Origin: Gigantopelta aegis
Lineage: Eukaryota > Mollusca > Gastropoda > Neomphalida > Peltospiridae
DNA: 64,000 nucleotides
Assembly: GCF_016097555.1 (NCBI RefSeq)
Contig: NC_054703.1
Coordinates: 12,428,518 to 12,492,517 of the forward strand
Reading direction: 5' to 3'
A program made the position numbers and the translations under genes. Of this stretch, positions 42,080 to 55,601 are shown in pieces; the first letter of the stretch is position 1; every line of letters begins with the position of its first letter. Under the pieces are notes generated by a model that saw nothing but the letters and a program-made list of their open reading frames with translations, was not told the DNA's origin and ran no database searches.

Positions 42080-45000
42080 GAGGAAAGACTTTCGTATCCC
42101 AAGGCCTGATTTCGCCCAGACCAAGCAAAACAAAACGTTGCTCATGGTTTTGCCTTCATTAACCAAATGGCCGAGGACACCAACAAAAAGTTGCGAACGT
42201 TAGGAAGAACGTTCGTTTGCGAATGAGGAAAGCCTCGGCGAATTACGCACGCTCGATTGGGACCCAAGTGCAAGAGAATCGTTTGGGACATTGAACTAAA
42301 TAAATACCCACCCAATAATCTTTTAATTTTGTTTTAGTAGTATGAAAAAATAACTTAATTTTGGTCTTCTTATATTGTTTAATTACCTTATTGTATTTTA
42401 GAATTGGATATACAGTTAAGGTCACAAGTATCTATAACTATGTTTAAAACTAACAAAATCGTGACTAACCTAAAGTGCTGAAACCTCTTGCACGACAGGG
42501 AAGGGGGCGGAAGATAGGGGGTTTCTCTCGAAACGATCTTAGCGCAGTCAGTTATGGACACCAGACTGTCCATCTTCTCGTCTAACCATCTGGGGGATTT
42601 TTGACACACCTGTCCCTCGTACTTCGTAATCCTCTACGACCCAGCCATTGTTCAGCACAAAGATTTTGCATACCCGTGTACGCCTTGTCCTCTTGTACTT
42701 CATTAGTACGGAAACACGCAGTCGTGGGCAAATTGGTGGGGGTGTGTCCTGTATCAAGAAACTTTAAAAGTGTTATTTATCTCATAGATGGCATTTATGC
42801 ACTGTACCTCACATGGCCATATACCACAGTACCAAACGATTCTTGTTCTACAGCCGCACATTTTGTCGCATGAAGATACATGCTGCATGTTTCTCCAAGA
42901 CTGAAATTGTTGCAAAGGAAAGGTTTTTCAGTTAGTAGTTGATGACACTCAGTTTGAATCCCTCCCCTTTTTCCAGCAAACCCCGCTAGGCTGCACTTTC
43001 TTGGAGTCAGGAAATACATTGGTACCTTGATTGAAGCGGGATCCCAGGGAAAATGCACCTAGAAAACATAAATTATTCACAGTTACTTACAACACTGTTT
43101 TTGTATTACGAGATCCCAATCATCCCTATAAGGTAAAAGTCTAAACGCAGGAGTCTGGTTGAGGTTTTATAACACTAATTAGTGGTATTATGAATGCTTA
43201 AAAAAGTTAAAGGGTGACCAACTGTCAACTCGCACCAAAGATCTCGCCTTTTATTATCAACCAGCAGACATATAGAACCATCGCAGTACAGGAATCAACC
43301 ACAATGTCAATTTTTTTTTGCAAGAACATTGTCATGTATTGTTGTTATTTTTCCGTTTTTTCCCTGCTCAAAGCCTGTCTGTGTGGACAATGCCGCTCTG
43401 AACATCTCTATGGTCGCATGTCGTCTTCCAAGTTGCTGTGAAAACTGAATTTGTTCTAATGTAGGTATGTTTTTTCCCTTTTTTCCTACTAAAACAGCCT
43501 GTCTGATTTGGACTAGCCGGATCTGAACATTCCTCGGCCCATGTCTTCTTCCAAGAGACTTTGAGATTGAAATGATTATCATAGTGTACTGTGTGTTTTT
43601 CCCTTTATTTTTTCCCTGCTAAACATCTCGATCTCATTGTGACTGTAACGTGATCTGAACATCATACGTTCCATGTCTTCTTTCCAAGCTTTTCCTATTT
43701 TTATCCTCTCTCTGGAGGATTGGTATCGGTTCTACAAAACAGATTAACGACACGTAATTAAAACTCTGGAAACATCATTCAAAACACTTAGATTGCAGTG
43801 CTGGTCCCTAGTTTCATCAACCCGGATTTTTGGCGTCCCCGACCATGTATGACTGTAGACATCCGTGCAAGATTCCTCATGCTACTTGGTCATAAAACCC
43901 ATCTCGGGCCAATATGAGTTCAAACATTATAGTTACGACAACCTATATATGTTATATTTCTCCAGCATGCTTTCGTGTCGACCTAACGTGTCTTCGTAGC
44001 GCTCTCGACCTTGCGAACCCCCCCCCCCCCCACCCCCCCACCTGGGGTGTACTGAAGCCAGCTTTTGTGTGGCTGCTTGTTGGCAGTTTCGAGGTCACCT
44101 ACTAAAAGGTACCGGGTCACGGGCACTACCGTCTGACTTTGGGTAGATGATTGACCCGCCTACCCACAGAAGAGGTGAAAGGCATGGACTTGGAAGAGGA
44201 AGGAGGAAGAAGGAAACCTGTGCTAGGTGACCGGCCCAGAAGGGGGACAACCTAGCTGGCAGGCTACACCGCCAAGTGGCGGTCCCTTCTGTGTAGCCGC
44301 CCCCACCGACTCTCTCGCGGAGAGCGTGGAAACGCGACCTGACCGTGCCAACGGCCTACGGCCGCACCTACCCTCCGGAATGGCGCCCACACCACTCAAA
44401 GGACATATCCAGATGTCCAAGCGGACAGTGTTGGCCACACCAACTTGTCCAAACCTCCACTCCACCCCACCCAAAGAATCTACAGACTCCGGATGGCACG
44501 GGATGTCAAGCTGTATTCGACCAGCGTCCGGTTTGAGTACGCCACATTTGGACTTTTAGTTGTTCCGGTGACGAAATAAGGAAGGCGAGCATTCACCGGA
44601 CCAGCTCTCCAGTCCAGCCAAGTACACCAAGCGGCCACCCCACCTCCCCCCCCCCCCCCCATAGGACGACTATATGGCACCATATTCCATCAAGTATGGA
44701 CTTTCGGTCAGTCACTTCCATCATAATATAGATAGGGTGGAATCCGCTCTATCCAGCACCTACTTCGGGAGGAGTGATTTTTTCTCCAAACCCCAACTAA
44801 CGTGGAAAGACATGCTGATTACGGCGAGCAGTTTTCATGGAGCTCCACATCCAAGATCTTCAGTGTGGGAACATAAGGGAATAGTTCGTCACAATCACCG
44901 CAGGGACCCGGACCCCTACAGGCTTGCCTCCCTAGATTTAATTGGATAGCCTTCCTGACCAACAGATCGATTCCACAGGAGGCCATAAAGCGCCTGGCGG

Positions 45001-48000
45001 CCCCGACTAGCCTCCCATGGGGGCGGTTATTCAAGATAATCGCGTCACCAATACAAGTCGGAATATCAGCATGCCGTCACTCCAGATACCCTCTCCAGGT
45101 TCCCCGAATAGACCCAATCCTTACCCTAGGACAGTGGCTATCCTACCTTTCTGGGCTTAGTGTTGGGACTTTAAAGCTATCGAGGATCTGAAGCCTTCAA
45201 AAAAGTTCTTAATGTAAGTTTTTTTTTAATAAATAGTCCAACCACCATTACTTGTGGCGCCCGTTTCAAACCTTGCTCAACTATCACCTTAACAAAAAAA
45301 CGACCTTTTTCGGCCGGATGCAGTCACTTATTTCTGCGGGTGTTAATTCTTAGTCTCCGGACAGATTATAGGACGCAGTTTATTCGTCTCCTCAACTCTC
45401 CGTAGACTCTTAGGTTTTTCTACGTCTAGATCCGAAGGAATCGAAATTCAGCCAATCAGAACATAGGCCCATTTTATCTGTTGTCTACTACCGACAAGAT
45501 CCGGCAGTCGTGCCTCGGAGCGCTACTAAATAACTTATTTCCACTTCCCGACCATTTCAAACTCATCATTTCCCCCCTCCCCCACCCCCGCCCCGCCTTG
45601 TCCTGGACTTAGTCACATGGCAAAGGCCAGAGATTAAGCCCAGGACAAGCGGTGTGTGAACCTCCGTGGCTAATATTAACGCAGGTTTTAAACCTTATAT
45701 CCTTGACCCTTGACAGTAGAATAACCAATTGGTGGTTATGTTAATTACAATATAATTTTTTATATATAATTAGATCTAGTTGACAAATTAGGACAGATCG
45801 CGCTGATTGTTCACGGTTCACCAGAAAGCTGAGAAATAACTAGTACTTCGTGAATAATACGGAGCGGCCAACAATATGTTTTAAACGTTAGAACACGTCA
45901 CTTCCAGCAGACTGGTCTGTTGGTCAGTATAAAATATAAAGCACAGTCATCGGGGCGGATCCAGTTTCTCTGTTGGAAGAATATCAACACGTATTACAAC
46001 AAATCCGTACAGTCTGGGAATCGTATGATTACCAGGGCTTTAAAAATAAAACATCCTTACCGATGGTACTTTTGAAGGTTTATTGCCATATGCAAAATGC
46101 TAACACCTGTGTCAATTTTGAACCTGCCTACCAATTTTAAAATTATTTTAAAAAAGAAAGCATAAAAGTCAGCACGTATTGAATTCCGACTACCCGATCT
46201 GAACTTCATTATCCATGTCTATCTCCAAGTTGATTGAAATGATTCTATCAGTTGCTAGTTTTTTTTTTTGCCCTTTTTCCTGCTACAAAACCTCCCCCCC
46301 ACTGGTTTCCCGCCCCCCCCCACCCCTAGTGACTGTGAATCCACGATCGAAAATCATGGGTCCATACGGTCTCTCGTCCAAGAATTTGATTTGAAAATGA
46401 ATTATTCAGATGTCCTTCTTTTTCACTTTTGTTTCCTGCTAACACACCACCACTGTCTTACTGTGACCTGTCCCGCTCCAGGAGACATCAATAAGTCCAT
46501 GCCTTGCTTCTAAGTTCGCGGTTTTTTCTCTGGAGGATTGGTTAGGGTTTCTACAACCACATACATTTTATAATATATACATAATTTTTAGTGACCTTAG
46601 AAGTTTGGGACACATAGTGAAATTTATAGCAAATTTACATTTTGATCTCTTTATTTTAATATTTTTTTGTTTTCATGTTGTGAATGTTTAAATAGTAGTT
46701 CTTATACAACGTTAAATCGTTAATCTAATAAATCAATGACTCCATACACGACAAAATTTGGTTTTAATTATTATACTTTTTATCATTTATACCATCAAAA
46801 CTTGGCCTGGATTGAGATTGTGTCTCTCCACAATTCTACATACGAAAACCATTCCACAACATATACCCTTGAAAATTAAATCAGCTCAAGCCGAAACTCT
46901 GTGCCCATGCCTTATTTTGAAAGATCTTACTCTTGTTCATCATTCTCGACATGACTTCCGTAAAGTTGGATTTACTCATCGAAAACAATGGAAAATGTTT
47001 TCGACACGACTTCTCTTTATAGTTTGAAATCTGTGTGTCTTGGCTGTTATACTATTTTCTACACTTTTGTTGAAATTTGCCTTTTGTGCCCTGCATTTCA
47101 CACCCGGTAGCCTAATGGCCTCGCCTTCTATTTATAAAGTTGTACCCAATTCAAGACCATGTGGGCCGGGCCTACAGTTACCGGTTCTTTCGTGGGGGGT
47201 TTTTCTTTACACATTATGTCTTTATGTAACTATTATGGTCAACCATACGACAACCCCAGTCACGCGAGAGAAGAACTCACCTTTCCCCGTTATGGTTTTG
47301 ATGTAATTTACCACATACTGTCGTCATTAATTGTCTGAATATCTGTCATTAACTCCGTTGAATGACAGCATGATACAACCATCACACAGACAATGACACC
47401 TGTTAATCCTACAGCTGTGATGACCATCCTGTTACCCTTACCGATTATAACTTAGTATAATCAACAATTAGGGGTAACATTTAATAAAGATAACACTTAC
47501 TAATAAACAACAAACATTAATACAGCATAATCCCCACTCTACATAGAGAAGTAATTATTATCACAGGTTCATCATTAATACAGATAATACAACATAAACT
47601 GCAACGCCGTGTTGAGTCTCACCACTCTCAATTTCATCTAATTAGAACTTAATTTCCACACATAATGCGGACCCTCGCCTCCCTTCTCTTCATTTTCCGC
47701 CTTATTTTGTGTGTATCAGATCTATTTGTTCCGTGCTTGATTAAATGGCGTATTCTACGAATTTTGGCTCAGTACCGGCTAAATTCGAGTATTGACCTGA
47801 GTACCTAATCCTCCGGAAACAGGCTTATGATACTTTTACTAACGCCCTAGCTCCTACTTGTTTAGCGGAAATTTGCTTTTAGATATACAAGTAATTATCA
47901 AAAATCATACTTTAGAAAAACAATACTACTATATAGTTTCTTAGTGACCTTTGGAATTCGACACAGAAATTTATAGCAACCTATTTAAATTGTTGTCATC

Positions 48001-51000
48001 TTTATTATTAATGTTGTTTTTATGTTTTTGAATGTTATACAAACGTGTTAATTACATTATAGTTCCTATCTCAATGATTACAACAACAAATGTTTTAATG
48101 ATTTTACATTTTGTAATCGCTTTATACCCAATACAAAACTTGTCAGATGGCGGATTTTGTTCAGTTCCTCTCCTCATTATAAATAGACCATTTTTCCACA
48201 ACATATACCCGAAAAATTAACTACAGCTCTCAAGACGGAAACCATGGCGCATCGTGCCCTTTTATTTGAACTAGAATTATTGGTCATCATTTCTCACACC
48301 CATGACTTCCTGAAAAGGTTGTTTTAATTACGATAAATCATGGAAACCTGGTTTCACCCTTTCTTTTAGTTTGAATATGGTGTTGTGTTATATTTACACT
48401 TGTGTTAAAACATTAATAGAGAGCAACAACAATTTACTTAGAGAAGTAATATTTACATACCAAGGCGTAACATTAATACAGAGCACCATTAATAACTGAA
48501 TGTTGGCAGGGATCGTGATAACATTTGTGTTTTGGACCACCACATCATTCCCAAGTTCCTTAGATATGATTTTTATGTCCTGTATTGGCGCACTCTGGTA
48601 TGCAATGATGGTGGTCCGTAGAGGCTGTTACTGGGTTATTGTGCATCTGTAACATTGAAAAGAGGTCATTCAGTGTGACCTAGCAATAGAAAGCGATCAA
48701 CACCACTGCCCATACCCAGAGTGGTGTTCCTACATGTTGAGTTTGATATGCTACCTATGCATCTGCTATGCCATGATTTAATCCGGACAAGAAAATATTT
48801 AACAGACGATTTGGTGGTCGGCACTGACATACGCCATATTAACCCATAATAAGGTATTACACTCATCACAAGTTAACGTAAGTGTTGGCAGCTCACCTAC
48901 CTCTTTGCAAACAAACTTGTATTGCTTACCATTACTATGGCCCAAGCACCACCTAATGCCACTATGACAGGGAACTATACATTTCCTAAACTACTTAACA
49001 ATGGACCAGTCTCTTCGCGTCACAATTGGTGTTTGGTAGATTTTAAACCACATTTTTTTTTGTGTCTTTTATTAACTCGGGATATGCTTAATCCGTCCAG
49101 GAAGCGCGCTCTCTACGCGCGACCGGGATTCCCGTGCCCGAGCAATCCGCGCTCAAGTTCCGATTCAAAAAAGATGCCATACATGACCAGAATTCAGCTG
49201 TACTATATTAACTTCATAACTAACCACAATTATGGTGAAGCAACTTTTTTATTAGACAGTACACTTCGTTCGGTAATCAGTAATCTTCTTAAACCTAACA
49301 CCCTCTTCCAAAAACCCATACTGAAAACTATCCAGGGCCTCGCGCTTGTCTATCAACCCAATGTTAGAAGCCATCGGCTAATTAAAAATTCGTTTACATA
49401 ACAACAATACCTAATAAAATTTCCAATGGCTGACTGCCATCTATTACGTATCTTCTTGATGTGACAACGGTTTTACATACATCGTATTCGACAACCCTCA
49501 CACATACTAATACTAAATATTCAATTAGCAGAATAGCCTGATCTCGCGACCTGGTAACGGAAAACGGTGGTCATCCAGAATACAGCGTATGCTCTATGTA
49601 TTGTCTAATGTTTAATAATCAGGTTTATTACTTTTTATAACGGCATGCAAATTGACCAGTATACCGTCATGTGCTGGTAATTCACATGTCCCGGAATGAT
49701 AAGTAACTTTGCCTATTCTTTAACTTTTGGTAAAAGTCTTTTGAACCAAGTAATAGAAAAAACCGACAATTGCATGTCACATTTCTCGAATACACCAATG
49801 CCAGGTTCAGGAGCGGCCGAAAGACTTGTTCAGGCTATCCCAAGGCTGGTTTTCAGTCCCGACCAAGCGAAAACAAACGTTCGGCTACAAAAAAACAACA
49901 CATAACCCCACAATCAAAAAAAAAAAAAACACCCAACATTCTCCAGACTGGTTTTGCGCTTCACTTAAAACCAAATGGACACGCACGGACACCCATTTTC
50001 AAATAGTTCGCTGAACCGCTTTTAGGAACAGAATCGTCGATTGGCTGATAACCTGAGGTAAAAGCTCTCCGGCGTAATATCACTACACGCTTCCATGACC
50101 GTTCCCTCGATCACCCAACCCGCTTGTCAAGAGACATCGTTGCGTGACAACTTCGACAACGAATACGACCGTCTACACAGAAGTAAATCATCTTAGATTC
50201 AACTGTGTAAAAGCAATTAGCGGTTTGCATCAATTGAATAACGCTAATGCATTTTCGGTTATTTCCTTTGTCCATTTGTTATCTCTGTACCTATGGATCT
50301 CTATGAGCACGCATCTGCAGATCTGTGCGAGTCGCGCAGGTAAAATGATCAGTCAGTATTTATACCAAATTTTTGCAGTTAGCCGTACACGAACTTAGTT
50401 TAGGCAATATCATTATTTGTTATAGCATATGCTAGACATTTATACTATACTCTTCAAAATAAGACCCGCAAAAGGGCTACAAATGGTTATAACTCCGCAC
50501 TTTTATGTTCCTACCTTTTTCATGCTTCTTGTGTCAATATAAAGTCATTTGCATGTCCCAATCACACATTCTCCACACGGTTGAAACATTCGGCTAAAAC
50601 AGCAGCTACTGGTCCATAAAAGTCCAAAATGTTGAATACTTCGCAAAAACCGCAATCCACGTGCCAACCATGTTCTCCTGACTTGGTCATTTCGGTTTTT
50701 CTGCACGGCAGTGCAACATGAACGAGCCAGACATTATAAATCCTGGTGCATGGTGTTCCGCCTTGCCTGGCCTCTGAGATCTGCCGAACAGTTGACAATC
50801 CCAGGACATGACCACAAACAGGCTCAGTGAACCGCAGAGAACAATCAATGCCTATCGGCTCGACTAGCGCAGGTCGAATCCATTAACGAGGCACCGCTGA
50901 TTGCCAGGGCATTCCATGTGTCCCCAGCCCCATCTCCCAGACTGTGGACGTTACCCCAGCCCATGGATCAACCACGCATGACCGGGTTCCCTAAATCTCG

Positions 51001-53045
51001 GCTCGATCCACGGGTCACTTACCCATACTCCCAGGGCAGCATCCGCTACATTTCCGTGGTACGCACCTTCGGTAACCGTTGACTACTGCCACCATTACGA
51101 CTCCACATCCGCAGCAATACCAGGTTTTTGCCACGGATACTCTCGACCAGACCGGCGGAACCTGCCATACTTGAGGTACGGAATTCCGTGATTGCGCAGA
51201 CGTCCAGTTTGAGGGTTTCATCCTTAAAACACCACAACACCGAGTCCGACGCCCTACTGTCAGGTGTTTCTCCAGATTTCATCGTACTATGGGTCTCTCA
51301 ACTTGCTATGTAGCAGCACGAGTCAGTGGTTCACGACGTCAGTGCCATGTCCGATTTCTGTCCGCCGACGTCGATGATAGGAAAGCATGGCGGCCTGCTA
51401 TAGGCTGTCGTGGTTGATACGTTATGCGGTAAACCTGCGTGCAGGAAGCTGGAATCAAATTCTGGCAGGTTGTGGTAGTTGGCATGGAGTGTGGTGCAGC
51501 CCAATCTCACACACTGGCAGATACTGACCCTTGGAATCCCCCGTGGCAGGGGCACCTGAATGCACAGGGCCTCGACAGCTCAGGACCAGATCCTTCCGTG
51601 CCCCGACATCGCTTCTCAGTTATGGCCAACGCCAACGTCAGTGGATTCCAACATGACAACGCCAGTCCGCTCCACTAGCAGCACGTCTCCGACAAGCAGG
51701 CTTTTTCAGATTTTCCCTACAGAACAACAACATAATGACTCCTTCCTTGTGCCATCACTGAAATATCGCCCTCCCCCAGCCTCGGATTTTGAACCCCAAT
51801 TGAGCATCCTATGGGACACAGTATTGACCGAACTGCCCTACGACAGTCGACAACTAACCCAGACGAGAAGACCCCAGACCCTTAGCCTCGCAGAGCCTGG
51901 TGCAGCAGCCTGCAGGCCGACGTGGGCCATCCATACCCCGGGACGTCATCCTGTACTCTGGTTTGGGTTCAATGGGCATGGCGGGCTCGCCTGTATAATG
52001 GCCAGTTGTCAATCATTCACGGCTAGCGCCGGCTCACCACCACTCGGGATACATTAGATCTCCAGAGCGTCGACCTTAACCTTTGGTGGGAGTGCTGTCC
52101 TAATCAACACTTACATCACAACTGACCTATGAGTGACTTGGTTGAACAATCCTGCACATTTGGTATTAGATCATGCTCACCATTCATAAATTAAATCTCA
52201 ATTCTCACACATCGTATACTACAATGTGGTTTTGGCTGTTTTCTTCTTTGAAGAGATATGAAAACTGTGAGTGTGACTTTATAAGTTAGCTTCGGATTTT
52301 TTTTTTTTTTCATTTTTTTTTTTTTAGTTAATTGAATATACTGTGAAGATCAGCCTCGTCTGCTTAGGTCCTTTTACAACAAGCTCCACAACCACATTTA
52401 AGCCACGACGCTGAAATCAACGCAACAACATCGACGCAAATTATGAAATTGTTGGGGTCTGGGGATTGGATGGGTTATTTTTAAATAAGAAAGTTTTACT
52501 TTCCCCCCCCACGCACACAAAACAACCCCCGTCTCAACATCCCCAAACAAACAACCCTGCCGCAACCACCACACCAACATATACAACATAATTTTATTGG
52601 ATTGAAATGCAACCCACTTTAACTTTTTCCTTCCACCCACTACCCCACACTGATCTTTTTTGGCTTGATCCAAGTTTTGTGTTATCATGATGCTAAAGTA
52701 GTGGTAAGCCGCCTATAAAAAAAACTTCTGCGGGAATAGGCTGAAGTAACAGACCCAGTCCACAGATTGGCCATCATCTAAAACAGATCTCCACGCTTCT
52801 AATTCTTGCACTGTTTATACTTGGGTACTCAAATGATTTTGCTAATTCTAATTAACACACTGTTATTGTGAATGCAAACGGTACCTCTCCAGATCTGTAA
52901 TGATATATCATTTTCCATATTTCCTGAACCTCTTCCTTAGTGTGGCTGAAACAAGGGTTTTTTTACAACAATTTGTCGCCGCAGCATGGTTATTGACGTC
53001 TGTCAACTTGATCGCGTATCCTATTATTTGCGCGACCATAGTCTG
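42080..53045 (+). other. Error-laden duplicate segment (probable unpolished long read)
   Basis: Block by block this follows 30385-30630, then 35880-42075 in order, then 30135-31610, but with a scattered insertion, deletion or mismatch every few bases. 42285-49560 (7.28 kb) corresponds to 6.20 kb of clean sequence, and 49560-50440 (0.88 kb) to 0.75 kb, both 17-18% longer, i.e. insertion-biased; 52256-53045 is about 8% longer than its clean match. Coding-looking frames inside are unreliable, and none is annotated as a gene. Embedded copies: DUF7869-like exon 42450-43060, satellite 43300-43700, ORF-bearing retroposon about 43940-45720, exon B 45810-46130, 400-bp repeats 46580-47060 and 47940-48410, exon A 47275-47430, AGGTCA repeat 48500-48830. 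Confidence 0.85.
50448..52256 (+). mobile_element. Tc1/mariner-like transposon
   Basis: Left end TACTCTTCAAAATAAGAC and right end TTTTCTTCTTTGAAGAG are inverted. The flanking sequence is TA, and the clean counterpart at about 30880 lacks the insert. On the plus strand, pieces of a Tc1-type transposase are visible: QHDNASPLH near 51640 resembles the family's QHDNARPH box around the second catalytic Asp, and a stretch near 51800 (LSILWDT) resembles the IEHLWD box. Frames are scrambled, like the surrounding error-laden DNA, so the true element may be far more intact than it looks. Confidence 0.75.
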
Positions 53046-53189
53046 GTTCTCGCTTAAAAATATAACTCACACAATCCCCTAAGTTGAAAGCTTTCAATGA
53101 AGATAATGTGTATGAAAAGTATTATGACGTACAGTGAAGATCCTCTGTGTGTGAAAAGCATTATGACGTACAGTGAAGATCCTGTGTGT

Positions 53190-54690
53190 GAAAAGCATTA
53201 TGACGTACAGTGAAGATAGATGTATCAAATGTGAAGTCTCGTCCAAATGTTGTGAAATTAATAATGATTTGCAAGCACATTCACAGGAAGATTCAGATGA
53301 GAGAGCCTTCAACTGTGGGGTGTGCTTAAAGTGTTCTCTAACAAGAGTCAAATTAACCTGCATGCATGGTCTCACACTATTGAAAGATGATAGCAGTGTG
53401 ACATGTACAGAAAAGGCCTTCTTCGGAATGGTGACTTAAAACAGCACATGTTATTCACACTGGTATGAAGGCATTTAAATGTTAGGTGTGGGAAAAAACA
53501 TTTCTCTTACAAGACGAGTCCAACTTGAAACCGCATATGCCAGTTCACACCGGTATTCAGTCTTTTAAATGTGAGGTGTATACTAAAAGTTTCTCTCTCT
53601 GTGTCCATCTTGAAACAGCATATGTTGGTCCACACTGGTATAAAACGTTTTACTTGTGAGGTGTGTGCTAAATGTTTCTCTCTCATTTCCATCTTGAAAC
53701 AGCATATATTGGTCGACACTGGTATAAAACGTTTTACTTGTGAGGTGTGTGCTAAATGTTTCTCTCTCAGTTCCATGTTGGAACAGCATATGTTGGTCGA
53801 CACTGGTATAAAACGTTTTACTTGTGAGGTGTGTGCTAAATGTTTCTCTCTCAGTTCCATCTTGAAACAGCATATGTTGGTCCACACTGGTATAAAACGT
53901 TTTACTTGTGAGGTGTGTGCTAAATGTTTTTCTCTCAGTTCCATCTTGAAACAGCATATGTTGGTCCACACTGGTATAAAACGTTTTACTTGTGAGGTGT
54001 GTGCTAAATGTTTCTCTCTCTCTTCCATCTTTAAACAGCATATGTTGGTCGACACTAGTATAAAACGTTTTACTTGTGAGGTGTGTGCTAAATGTTTCTC
54101 TCAGAGCGCGAACTTGAAACATCGTATGTGGGTTCACACTGGTGTTAAATTATTTAAATGTGAGGTGTGTCCAAAATGTTTCTATCACAGTGCCAACTTG
54201 AAACAGCATATGCATTTTTTAAAATCCCCCGCAGTTCGAGCTTGAAACAACATATCTTGCTTCATGCTGACGTTAAACCTTTCAAATGTGAGGTATGTAC
54301 TAAAGGTTTCTCTCAGAATTACAGGCTGAAAAAAGCATATTTCAAAATGTTTCTTAACGATGAATACCTTAAATGTACATACGTTGGTTCACACTGGTGG
54401 CAAGACATTTAAATGACATTCACCCTAAGCTTTTCAAATGTATGATGTGTGAAAACTGTTTTTCAAGGAATACTCATTTGAAAGCTAGTAATTTGATTCA
54501 CATTGGTGTTATGTGAGCTGTATGCAAAGCCTTTATCTCAGAACTAACACTTAGAAAAATCATGTTGATTTATTACTGTTAAGGCGAGCACCAAATGTTT
54601 CTCTCAGTGATGTGAAGGCAAATGAAACATCATACTATTGACTCAAACTGGTGAGAAACCTTTCAAATGTTGTAGGTGCACAGAATGTTT
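53190..54690 (+). pseudogene. C2H2 zinc-finger gene, partly degenerate
   Basis: The longest open stretch (53571-54245) encodes about seven fingers of the form FTCEVCAKCFSLSSILKQHM with LVHTGIKR linkers. More finger fragments lie upstream (53220-53440, CGVCLKCSLTRVKL) and downstream (54250-54700, FKCEVCTKGFSQN; TGEKPFKCCRCTECF) in shifted frames. The linker TGIKRF replaces the canonical TGEKPF. In three fingers the last zinc ligand His reads Asp (LVDTG/LVDTS). Units are 84 bp and nearly identical at 53640-54060, pointing to recent homogenisation. A host-type DNA-binding gene that is a pseudogene or decaying; the intact middle could still be expressed. No KRAB, BTB or other N-terminal domain is visible. 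Confidence 0.7.
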
Positions 54691-54817
54691 TATACAACCA
54701 ATGTTAGATAGAAGTAGCGCATGCCCATTCACAATTCAGACAGTTGTATGTAGATCAGTGGTAGTCTTGTGTGTCCTAGGGTCAACAGTCGGAAGATGCA
54801 CAAACCTTTATCAGATT

Positions 54818-55334
54818 TGAGGCCTGGGTCATATGGTCAACACTCGTCAGTAGACAGGCCTATGGCAGATTTGAGGCCTGGGTTATATGGTCAACACTTG
54901 TCAGTAGACAGGCCTATGGCAGATTTGAGGCCTGGGTCATATGGTCAACACTCGTCAGTAGACAGGCCTATGGCAGATTTGAGGCCTGGGTCATATGGTC
55001 AACACTCGTTAGTAGACAGGCCTATGGCAGATTTGAGTCCTGGGCCATACGGTCAACACTCGTCAGTAGACAGGCCTATGGGAGATTTGAGGCCTGGGCC
55101 ATACGGTGAACACTCGTCAGTAGACAGGCCTATGGGAGATTTGAGGCCTGGGCCATACGGTGAACACTCGTCAGTAGACAGGCCTATGGCAGATTTGAGG
55201 CCTGGGTCATACGGTGAACACTCGTCAGTAGACAGGCCTATGGCAGATTTGAGGCCTGGGTCATAGCCTGGGCCATACGGTGAACACTCGTCAGTAGACA
55301 GGCCTATGGCAGATTTGAGGCCTGGGCCATACTT
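54818..55334 (+). repeat. 54-bp minisatellite, ~10 units (18-codon repeat)
   Basis: Unit GATTTGAGGCCTGGGTCATA continuing to GTAGACAGGCCTATGGCA. Because 54 is divisible by three, one frame stays open (DLRPGSYGQHSSVDRPMA repeated) from 54769 to 55266. There are third-position and replacement changes between units (S/P/L, Q/E, A/G). Codon-like change is not obvious; I treat it as a minisatellite with a possible but unproven ORF. Confidence 0.9.
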
Positions 55335-55380
55335 GCTATTCCAAAATGCTGTCCATTTTCAATTTACCCCTTCCCACTTC

Positions 55381-55478
55381 TGTCCCGGACACAATCACTG
55401 TGTATAAGTCAAATATTGTGCCCGGGAGAGATGTGCTTGAACCTTAATTGGATATATAGTCACGTTAATATGTCATCC
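55381..55478 (+). mobile_element. Short tailed retroposon relative
   Basis: TGTCCCGGACACAATCACTG, GTGCCCGGGAGAGATGTGCT, TGAACCTTAATTGGATATAT and CACGTTAATA follow the hairpin/GTGCTTGAACC/ATATA/CACGTTAA plan of the tails at 8668 and 38650. Partial, with no clear target-site duplication. Confidence 0.55.
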
Positions 55479-55601
55479 AATCCACAAACTTAAAATAGCT
55501 TGTTATTTTATATTGGAGACCCAGTACCCACTTAAAATAGCTTATTATTATTTTATATTGGTCAGAAGTTAATGCCAGATATATTTTATTTTGTTGGTTA
55601 A

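Noticed and set aside
43214-50398. Dozens of 60-160-codon frames
   Set aside because: They lie in the error-laden duplicate; corresponding clean sequence has different frames or none, so they are noise.
53507-54137. Two long minus-strand frames (TNICCFKMELREKHLAHTSQV repeats)
   Set aside because: They are the antisense of the zinc-finger array, open only because the 84-bp unit repeats in frame.
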